From Bacteroidota bacterium (GTDB taxonomy: Bacteria > Bacteroidota > Rhodothermia > Rhodothermales > JANQRZ01), in assembly GCA_038746285.1 (NCBI GenBank), contig JBCDKT010000044.1:1-33803 (forward strand): DNA of 33,803 nucleotides, given 5' to 3'. Below the pieces are notes generated by a model. It was not told the DNA's origin. It made no database searches and worked only from the letters and a program-made list of their open reading frames with translations. The number at the start of each line of letters is the position of its first letter. Position 1 is the first letter of the stretch. Shown here piece after piece: positions 7,732 through 14,306 of the stretch. The position numbers were made by a program, and so were the translations under genes.

Positions 7732-8478
7732 TCAGGCGGGGTGCGTGCCGAGGGGTCGGCGTGGCACGGTAGTGCGGTGGTCGGCCTCGTCGCCCAGGAA
7801 CTCCCCGTTCTGCGCCACGGTCGCGAGCGTGTTCAGCGCCAGCAGCCCGAAGCCCACCTTCGCTACAACGTCCAGGGCCGTGAATAGCCCGGCCTCCCAC
7901 GTGTCACCGACCACGTCGAGGCCCTCGGGCGAGATCAGCCAGACAACCGGATACAGCGTCCACAGGAACACGTGGACCGTCACTAGGCGCCGGAACGCGC
8001 TGACCGACCGGGGGTGGGCCGCGACCGCGCTCCGCCGGTACGGTCCGAGGAGCATGTAGGCCACGCCGAGATAGGCCCCGCACGAGACGACATACCACGT
8101 AAGCGCCCGCGCGTCCTCGGGGAGCAGTGTCGCGATGAACCCGGTCCCGATCATGAACGTATTGGCCCCGATGAGCTGGGCCGCCAGCACGTTCCGGCTC
8201 GACGCGATGAGCGTGAGGTCGAGGAGCAGGAGCGGCGTCGTGAGCCCCCACGTGGCGTAGCGGACCCACGTCGTCTTCGTCCCGTCGGCCGAGACGAACG
8301 CCCCGAACCCCATCGCCATCGTGAGGTAGAGCGCGAACGCGACGAGGCAGATGAAGAAGTTCAGCGTGTAGAGGATCTCGCGCGGGCGGTGCTCAGCCCT
8401 CGCCGCGCCGAGCCCGAACACGACCGAGCCGAGCGCCATCGCCGCTGTGCCGATCCAGTACCACGTCGTCGCTGTCAT
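7732..8478 (-). CDS. Microbial (type 1) rhodopsin with T-T-D motif
   Basis: A 248-aa seven-helix retinal protein. Helix C reads WVRYATWGLTTPLLLLDL, giving Arg73, Thr76, Thr80 and Asp87 at the bacteriorhodopsin positions R82, D85, T89 and D96. Helix G reads LDVVAKVGFG with Asp203 (D212) and Schiff-base Lys207 (K216). LWTLYPVVWL of helix F is canonical. Glu residues near the extracellular release group (SPEG and TWEAGLF) are kept, while the D115 position is Asn106. The primary proton acceptor is thus Thr, as in halorhodopsins, but the cytoplasmic donor Asp is kept. An inward anion pump is the most likely function. It probably forms an operon with the channel-like gene; no carotenoid or retinal synthesis gene is in view. 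Confidence 0.93.
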   Translation of the reverse strand: MTATTWYWIGTAAMALGSVVFGLGAARAEHRPREILYTLNFFICLVAFALYLTMAMGFGAFVSADGTKTTWVRYATWGLTTPLLLLDLTLIASSRNVLAAQLIGANTFMIGTGFIATLLPEDARALTWYVVSCGAYLGVAYMLLGPYRRSAVAAHPRSVSAFRRLVTVHVFLWTLYPVVWLISPEGLDVVGDTWEAGLFTALDVVAKVGFGLLALNTLATVAQNGEFLGDEADHRTTVPRRPLGTHPA

Positions 8479-8539
8479 TTCGGATGAGGTGAAGGAGAGG
8501 GGTTGACTACCGACCTTACCGTGCCTGGTCCCGGTCTCA

Positions 8540-8559
8540 ACCTGAAAAGCCGCTCAGGT
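8540..8559. promoter_or_regulatory. 20-bp palindromic element A (rhodopsin / nucleotide-domain intergenic)
   Basis: ACCTGAAAAGCCGCTCAGGT, with perfect 6-bp arms and an 8-nt centre. It lies 61 bp before the rhodopsin ATG and 48 bp before the gene at 8608. It shares the ACCTGA-N8-TMAGGT pattern of the copper-island elements, being closest to the element upstream of the response regulator gene. Confidence 0.5.
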
Positions 8560-8607
8560 CGGCTTCCAGTCCTGCCGTTCGCCTCCTGATCCTACCCGTC
8601 CAGCCCC

Positions 8608-10383
8608 ATGCCGAACACGATCCGCCTCTTCATGTGGGGCTACCAGCGTGACTTCCAGATCTCGGCGAAAGTCTCTGCCGAGTCGCTGTTCGGCGCTCTG
8701 GACCCTGCCCTGGACCCCGAGGTCGTCCTCGTCGGTGGCCGACTCGGCTCCGAGAGCAACCGCCACCCCCTGTGCGTGGACCCCGAGGACGGCGACATCC
8801 CACTCGACCAGCTTGACGGCCTCGCCGAGCAGGTCGAACAGGCACAGCGGGACGACCCCGAGAACGAGATAATTCATTCGCACCCCGTCGCTGAGCAAAA
8901 CTGCAAGCGACGGGTCCGTTGGCGCGCGTTCTCCGAAGGCGTCGCGCGGACGCTGGCCCTGCACCGGCCCGACCGAGCCTTCTTCGCCTCGTTTCCCCAA
9001 CCCGTCGAACACCACCTCGTCACGTGCGTGCTCCACCTTGACCGGGGCGCTCTGGAGGCTCACCCTCGGCTCCACCAGGCCGACTACCTCCACCGGTTTG
9101 TCGTGCCGACCTCACTGGTCGAGGCCACAATCCAAACGTTCCTCGACAAATGCACCGACGAGCTCAGTCGGTCCGAGCCTGGCATGTGGCTCTCCGGACG
9201 GGGACCCGCCGATCTCCTGCGGAACGCGGGGCGCCGCCTCATGACCAACCCAGGTCGGCGCCTCGCCTGGGGCGGGCAGAACGACGACCTCTACGACCAA
9301 GTCGACGCGGTCTCAGCGCTTCGCTACGAGGGGGCCGAGGGGAAAGGGCGGCTCCTACTCACCGACAAGGACGGGACCGGGGTCCGGCGCACGCTGACGC
9401 TCGAGTCGCCGGTCCCGTTGAAGGCGGGCCGGGCGGCCCGCAAGCTCGTCGAGATGGCGACCTCCCAACTCGACCTCCTCGCCACGCCAGTAGCGGGGAT
9501 CTACGGGCTCGGCACGGCCGACCCGGACGATGACCCATCCGAGGAGCGCGTCTTCGAGGTCGTCTTTCTCAAAGGAAACGCCTGGGAGCTCCGCCACGCC
9601 GGGGTCCCGCTCATGCGCGTCGCCGGCGGCATCCCCGAGCTCCCACGCGACCCCATCCAGCGCGCCGACTTCGACACCTTGGTCAAACGGGTTCTCGGGT
9701 CGCCCGGTGACCTCGACCCAGACGCCCTGTGGACCGCCGTCGAGGCCGCGCGCCGCCAACGCCACGGGACTCTCCTCGTTGTCTCCACCGGGGCCGCGTC
9801 CGAGGCTGCCCGGCTCGCCGCCCAGAGCACGCCGGTCGAGCCGGTCACCCTCACGCCCGCTCTCGTCCACGCCGTCTCGGCCATCGACGGGGCGGTCCTC
9901 GTGGACGCCGCCGGGACCTGCCACGCCGTTGGTGCCATCCTGGACGGCATGGCGGCGGACGGCGGCGATCCCGGCCGAGGCGCCCGCTACAACTCGGCTC
10001 ACCGGTACGTCGAGACCGCCGCGCGCGACCTCGGCCACCGCACGCTAGCCGTCGTCGTCTCCGAGGACGGGATGGTCGATGCCCTCCCCGCACTGCGTCC
10101 CCAACTCGATCTCGCCGAGATCGAGACGCGGCTCGCAGACCTCCGCCACCACCGCGAGAACCCCCACGAGAGCCGGACGCTATTCTGTCGCACCGAGGCC
10201 TGGCTTCGCAAGCACGCCTTCTACCTCGACGCCGAGCAGTGCGAGGAGGTCAACGAGGCCGTCCGGAGTGTCCGCCAAGCGTGGCATGAGGCCGAGCCCA
10301 CAGCCATCCGGGTCGTGGACCGCCCGCTGGCACCCCACCCCGACTTCGATCAATCCTACCTCACGGAGACGGAAGAACCCTAG
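8608..10383 (+). CDS. Large protein with DisA_N-like (diadenylate-cyclase-related) nucleotide domain
   Basis: A 591-aa protein. The C-terminal part shows the layout of the DAC/DisA_N superfamily: IDGAVLVDAAGTCHAVGAIL with the DGA motif near residues 427-429, RGARYNSAHRY near 457-467, and VVVSEDGMVDALP near 481-492. In true diadenylate cyclases the second motif carries RHR; here it reads RYN, so it may bind or sense a nucleotide rather than make c-di-AMP. This resembles the divergent DACN-type sensor domains predicted for nucleotide-based conflict systems. The N-terminal 350 residues match nothing I recognise. A small reading frame follows at 10412. Function unknown. Confidence 0.7.
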   Translation: MPNTIRLFMWGYQRDFQISAKVSAESLFGALDPALDPEVVLVGGRLGSESNRHPLCVDPEDGDIPLDQLDGLAEQVEQAQRDDPENEIIHSHPVAEQNCKRRVRWRAFSEGVARTLALHRPDRAFFASFPQPVEHHLVTCVLHLDRGALEAHPRLHQADYLHRFVVPTSLVEATIQTFLDKCTDELSRSEPGMWLSGRGPADLLRNAGRRLMTNPGRRLAWGGQNDDLYDQVDAVSALRYEGAEGKGRLLLTDKDGTGVRRTLTLESPVPLKAGRAARKLVEMATSQLDLLATPVAGIYGLGTADPDDDPSEERVFEVVFLKGNAWELRHAGVPLMRVAGGIPELPRDPIQRADFDTLVKRVLGSPGDLDPDALWTAVEAARRQRHGTLLVVSTGAASEAARLAAQSTPVEPVTLTPALVHAVSAIDGAVLVDAAGTCHAVGAILDGMAADGGDPGRGARYNSAHRYVETAARDLGHRTLAVVVSEDGMVDALPALRPQLDLAEIETRLADLRHHRENPHESRTLFCRTEAWLRKHAFYLDAEQCEEVNEAVRSVRQAWHEAEPTAIRVVDRPLAPHPDFDQSYLTETEEP

Positions 10384-10411
10384 CGCATCGCTTCAACCTC
10401 CGGGTCCTGCG

Positions 10412-10723
10412 TTGTACGGTTGCAAGTGGCCCTCCGCGCCCCCGTTCTTCGAACGTCGCCAGTTCCTCGCTCGGTTCGCTGGCACCGACGGCCCCACCGG
10501 TCCCGTCCAGATCGCCCTCGGCTATCCGTTCCTCACACCCGGAGACATCGTCGTCCACGGCGACGGGGCGGTCTCCGCCGCCGACGAGTTCTTCTGTGAG
10601 GCGCAGCGCCTAGAGACCCTACCCGACCGCGTACTCCTCCGCGCGCTCGGGTGGGCCGACGTCTCAGGCGCCCGGTCTGAGCGGGACCTCGACTGGGTTC
10701 GTCGTCCGAGCGCCGGACCTTAG
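10412..10723 (+). CDS. Possible small hypothetical protein after the nucleotide-domain gene
   Basis: An open frame of about 103 codons from a TTG at 10412 to TAG at 10721. The segment from RRQFLARFAG to LRALGWADVSGARSERD has coding-like composition with balanced acidic and hydrophobic residues, unlike antisense frames nearby. It begins 28 bp after the preceding stop and converges on the histidine kinase gene, overlapping its last bases. No ATG or GTG is available near the start, so the true start is uncertain. No family recognised; it could act with the upstream protein. Confidence 0.4.
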   Translation: MYGCKWPSAPPFFERRQFLARFAGTDGPTGPVQIALGYPFLTPGDIVVHGDGAVSAADEFFCEAQRLETLPDRVLLRALGWADVSGARSERDLDWVRRPSAGP

Positions 10724-12183
10724 GCGGTATCCAGGCAAGGCAGCGCCGCCCAGAACGTGGCCCCCTGCCCCGGCCCACCACTCTCGCACCCCACCTCGCC
10801 ACCGTACCCCTCGACGATGGCTTTGACGATCGCGAGCCCGAGCCCGCTCCCTGACTCGGCCTGGACCTCCGGCGTGTCGGCCCGGAAGAACCGGTCGAAC
10901 AGCCGCTCGCACGTGGCGTCGTCGAACCCCGGGCCGGAGTCCGTCACCTCGAGCCGGGCCGCGTCCAGGTGCCGCCCGTCCAGGTCCCGGTGACGCAGCG
11001 TGACGTGGACCCGGCCACCGGTCGGCGTGTACTTGACCGCGTTCGAGACCAGATTGTCGACGACCTGTGCGAGGGGGGCGGTCTCCGCCGCGATCCGGAC
11101 GTCGTCGTCGGCGTCGACCGTGAGGGACAAACCCTTGGCGTCGGCGTCGCTCCGCACCCGCTCGACGCGCTGGCGGACGAGCGCGCCGAGGTCGACGCGG
11201 GCGTCGGGCGTCCGGACGAGCGACTCGGCGCGGGCGAGCTCGAGGAGGCCCTGAACCGTCCCCGTCATCTCGGCTACGTCCTCGACGACCCGGCCCAGCG
11301 TCTCGCGGTAGGCCTCCGGCTCGCGCTCGCGGCGGAGCGCGACCTCGGCCTCGCTCCGGAGCGTCGCCAGCGGCGTCATCAGCTCGTGGGCGGCGTTCGC
11401 CGTGAACCGCCGCTCGCGCGCGACCGACGCCTCCAGCCGGGCGAGGAGCCCGTTGAACGTCTCGGCCAGGTCCGTCAGCTCGTCGCGCGTCTCGAACTAC
11501 GACGGCAGCCGGCCGCCCAGCCGCGCCCCGTCGCCGGCCATCCGGTCGGCCGCCTCGGTCAGCACGGCCACGGGCCGGAGCGCGCGGCGCGCGAGCCACC
11601 ACCCTGCCCCGAGCGCGAATAGCACGCTCAGCGCCACGCCGAGCGCGAGCATCCGCCCCAAGTCGCGGAGCTCGCGGTGGCGGCTCCACTCGATCCCCGT
11701 GACCTCGACGTACCCCGCCACGTCCCCGCCCGGACCCCGGACCGGCGCGACGAGCGACCGCGCGGGCTCGTCGTCCCAGGTCCGGCTCAGGCGCAGGACG
11801 CCGCCCTCGGGGAGCGCGACGCCCAGCGCCGGGTGCCGCCCGACGTTCTCCGATTGGTAGGTCACCCGGCCCTCGGGCGAGAGCACGCGGACGTACGTCC
11901 CGCTCGGTCCGTCGAGCCGGGTCGCCACGGCCTCCGTTTCCTCTAGCGCCCCGGCGTCCACGCCGTCCGGCCCGACCGTGAGGAGCGGCTCGATCACGCC
12001 CCACTCGTGGTCGAGGTGGCGGTCGAACGAGCGGTGCGCGGCGGCGTGGAACCCGACGTAGCAGAACACGGCGAACGCGCTCAGGAGCAGGAGCAGCGTC
12101 AGCGCGTACCACAGCGCAAGCCGGGCCGAGATGGGGAGGGTGCGGAGGCGGGCCATGCCGGAAGAACGCGACGCGGCGCTCAC
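10720..12183 (-). pseudogene. cusS: CusS-like sensor histidine kinase interrupted by in-frame TAG
   Basis: Membrane sensor kinase: TM1, a periplasmic domain of about 110 residues, TM2, HAMP, DHp and HATPase. The frame is open across the full length except for a single TAG at 11497-11499, inside the HAMP region between GGRLPS and FETRDELTDLAE. Downstream the frame resumes unchanged: phospho-acceptor His in NAAHELMTPLATL (His266; Met replaces the usual Arg of HELRTPL), N-box DNLVSNAVKYT, and G boxes DSGPGFDD and GSGLGLAIVKA. The intact product would be about 487 aa. It starts with GTG overlapping the TGA of the response regulator (an ATG at 12156 is an alternative). A nonsense mutation, readthrough, two separate polypeptides or a base error could each explain it. 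Confidence 0.85.
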
Positions 12184-12938
12184 GTCGCGCCACTGGCGGT
12201 CTTACCAGGCACCATCCGGTAGCCGACGCCCCGGATCGTCTCGACGCGCGGGGCGTCGGCCGCGCCGGACGCCTTGACCGCGTCGTCGAGCCGCTGGCGG
12301 AGCCCGCTCACGGTCACGTCGAGGGCGTTGTCGGTGACGTAGAGCGCGTCGCCCCAGACCCGCTCGGCGAGCACCGTCCGCGAGAGGGCCGCGTCGGCGC
12401 TCCGCATGAACACCTCCAGCATCGCGTACTCCTTCGGGCGGAGGTTCAGGACGGCCTCGCCGGCTGTTCCGATCATCGTCGCCCGTCGGCGCTCGCCGTC
12501 GAGCGCGAGGGGGCCGACGCGGACGACCCGCTCCACGTCCGAGAGCGGGGGGCGGCGCAGGAGCGCCCGGAGCCGGGCCACGAGCTCCTCGAACGCGAAT
12601 GGCTTCGGTAGGTAGTCGTCGGCGCCGGCGTCGAGCCCCGCGACCCGGTGCTCGACGTCCGAGAGCGCCGTCAGCATCAGGACGGGCTGGTCTTTCCCCG
12701 CGGCGCGGACGCGCTCGACGAGGGTCTTCCCGTCGCCCCTCGGCAACCGCCAGTCGACGACGAAGGCGTCGTAGCCGTTCGCGAGCGCGAGCCGCTCGCC
12801 CTCCTCGGCGTCGCCCGCCACGTCGACGCGGTACCCCTCCTCCTCCAACCCGCGGCGGACGGAGTCGGCGAGTCGGGCCTCGTCTTCGATGAGCAGGACC
12901 CACATCGGGGCGTCGGGGGAGGGGAACGGGTCGGACAT
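12180..12938 (-). CDS. cusR: OmpR-family response regulator (CusR/CopR-like)
   Basis: A 252-aa two-component regulator. The receiver domain has acidic pocket IEDEA, phospho-acceptor Asp62 in FVVDWRLPRGDG, Thr90 in LMLTALSD and Lys112 in LPKPFAFEEL. A winged-helix output domain follows (LRPKEYAMLEVFMR, then VSGLRQRLDD and IRGVGYRM). The ATG at 12938 was preferred to one at 12971, because the latter would overlap a 20-bp palindromic element (12970-12989). With 12938 the element sits about 31 bp upstream, fitting autoregulation. Its gene is followed by the interrupted sensor kinase and is divergent from the copper genes. Copper/silver sensing is inferred from context. Confidence 0.88.
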   Translation of the reverse strand: MSDPFPSPDAPMWVLLIEDEARLADSVRRGLEEEGYRVDVAGDAEEGERLALANGYDAFVVDWRLPRGDGKTLVERVRAAGKDQPVLMLTALSDVEHRVAGLDAGADDYLPKPFAFEELVARLRALLRRPPLSDVERVVRVGPLALDGERRRATMIGTAGEAVLNLRPKEYAMLEVFMRSADAALSRTVLAERVWGDALYVTDNALDVTVSGLRQRLDDAVKASGAADAPRVETIRGVGYRMVPGKTASGAT

Positions 12939-12969
12939 GCAATACCCACGTGGAGCGGACGGGACCGGC

Positions 12970-12989
12970 ACCTTAACGCCTTTTCAGGT
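12970..12989. promoter_or_regulatory. 20-bp palindromic element B (cusR / DUF2231 divergent promoter)
   Basis: Read on the minus strand it is ACCTGAAAAGGCGTTAAGGT. It lies about 31 bp before the response regulator ATG and 59 bp before a small plus-strand frame at 13049. It fits the ACCTGA-N8-TMAGGT consensus of seven sites in the window and could serve both divergent units. Confidence 0.65.
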
Positions 12990-13048
12990 GCCGGACAGCC
13001 CCATCACAGGCCGCCTCTCGTTCCATCCGCTCGCACGCCCCCACGCCC

Positions 13049-13174
13049 GTGACCGCCCTCGTCGTCCTCTGGTTCGCCGCCCTCGCCGCCGCCACCGTCG
13101 CCGTCGGGCGCTCGTTGGCCCCGCCGCGCGTCCGCCACCTCGGCCGGTCGCTCCGCCTCGGTCGCCTCATCTAG
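13049..13174 (+). CDS. Possible 41-aa single-span membrane peptide
   Basis: GTG at 13049 to TAG at 13172 encodes a short peptide with a hydrophobic helix (ALVVLWFAALAAATVAVG) followed by a basic tail (RVRHLGRSLRLGRLI). It sits between palindromic element B and the DUF2231 gene, 17 bp before the latter. The layout resembles small membrane peptides found in metal-resistance operons, but no family is recognised. It may be chance in high-GC DNA. Confidence 0.4.
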   Translation: MTALVVLWFAALAAATVAVGRSLAPPRVRHLGRSLRLGRLI

Positions 13175-13191
13175 CCGCTCGCAACCAGCCC

Positions 13192-14169
13192 GTGCTCCCC
13201 GACTGGACCCCCAACGTCCATCCGCTCGTCGTCCACTTCCCCGTCGCGCTCCTCGTCGTGGCCGCGCTCGTGGACGCCGTCGCGCTCGCCGTTCGCAGGA
13301 CGTACCCGTGGGTCCGCGCCTCGGCCGTCGGACTCTACGCGCTCGGTGCCGCTGGCGTGGTCGCCGCCTTCTTCACCGGCCGCGACGCCTCGGAGTCGGT
13401 CGACCTCCCGGTCGCCTCGCTCACGACCCTGGGTGCCCACGCCGACTCGGCGCTGTGGCTCTTGTGGTTCTCATCGCTCTACGCCGCCGCCCGCGTCGCC
13501 GCGCTCTGGCTCGACGGGCGGGGCCGGGAGCCGGGGCGCCTCGCCGTCCACGGGCCGCTGGCGGCGCTCGGGCTCGTGGGGCTGTTCCTCGTGGCCCGGA
13601 CCGCCGAGCGGGGCGGCGAGCTCGTCTACCGCCACGGCGTCGCCGTCGCCGCGGCCTCCGCGGTCCCGGCGCCGGAGGCCCCGCCTGACACGGCCCTCGC
13701 CGCCCGCCTCGACGTGCTCTCTGGTGCCCCCGCCGAGGGCTCCGCCTTCGTGGTCGCGCCCGGCCGGCCCACGCTCGCCGTCCTCCCCGACACGCTCGGC
13801 GACCTCGAGGTACGCGCAACGCTCGACCTCTCGGGCTTCACGGGCACCGCGTCGCTCGTCCACCACGTTCGGGGTCCGGCCGACTACGACTTCCTCGCGC
13901 TCGACACGTCGGCCTCCGGCGACGCCACGCTCCGTCAGGGCCGCGTCGAGGGCGAACGGGAGACGACGATGGACCGGGGGACGGCCCCGCTCGACGGGCT
14001 GGCCGAGCTCAAGGCCTACGCCGTGGGGACCCACTTTCGCGGCTACCTCGACGGCGAGCAGCTCACGCACCCCCACGGCCCTGCCGCGCCGCCCGGCCGC
14101 GTCGGGCTCCGCCTCGAGGGCGAGGGGACCGTCCGCGTCCTCGCGCTCGCGGCTACGCCCGTCGAGTAG
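13192..14169 (+). CDS. DUF2231-family membrane protein with C-terminal extracytoplasmic domain
   Basis: A 325-aa protein from GTG at 13192. It opens with NVHPLVVHFPVALLVVAALV, the hallmark of DUF2231 (conserved His in HPLVVHFP), and has about four membrane segments up to residue 140. It then continues into a soluble domain of about 170 residues ending near LEGEGTVRVLALA. The C-terminal part reads like a beta-rich carbohydrate- or concanavalin-like sandwich (VRATLDLSGFTGTASLVHHV, YLDGEQ), which is a guess. DUF2231 proteins are linked to metal or haem redox at the membrane. It is the first large gene of the plus-strand copper run. The frame stays open further upstream, but residues before 13192 do not look like protein. 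Confidence 0.75.
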   Translation: MLPDWTPNVHPLVVHFPVALLVVAALVDAVALAVRRTYPWVRASAVGLYALGAAGVVAAFFTGRDASESVDLPVASLTTLGAHADSALWLLWFSSLYAAARVAALWLDGRGREPGRLAVHGPLAALGLVGLFLVARTAERGGELVYRHGVAVAAASAVPAPEAPPDTALAARLDVLSGAPAEGSAFVVAPGRPTLAVLPDTLGDLEVRATLDLSGFTGTASLVHHVRGPADYDFLALDTSASGDATLRQGRVEGERETTMDRGTAPLDGLAELKAYAVGTHFRGYLDGEQLTHPHGPAAPPGRVGLRLEGEGTVRVLALAATPVE

Positions 14170-14228
14170 GAGGAGAGGGGCTGAGCGCGGCTCCGGGTCG
14201 CGTCCGGTTCACGGGCTCTTCGGGCTCT

Positions 14229-14248
14229 ACCTGAGCGCCTTTTAAGGC
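14229..14248 (+). promoter_or_regulatory. 20-bp palindromic element C (before multicopper oxidase)
   Basis: ACCTGAGCGCCTTTTAAGGC, 58 bp before the multicopper oxidase ATG at 14307. The last base differs from consensus (C for T). Same orientation relative to the gene as elements D, E and G. Confidence 0.65.
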
Positions 14249-14306
14249 CCAGGGACGCACATCCGTGCGCCCCGCGCGTACACCCCGAGCACCCGCCACC
14301 CCTCCG

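Noticed and set aside
10664-12193. Uninterrupted 509-codon frame on the minus strand over the histidine kinase
   Set aside because: It is a shifted frame of the kinase gene, Arg/Pro/Ala-rich without motifs. The kinase frame, though broken by TAG, has every expected motif.
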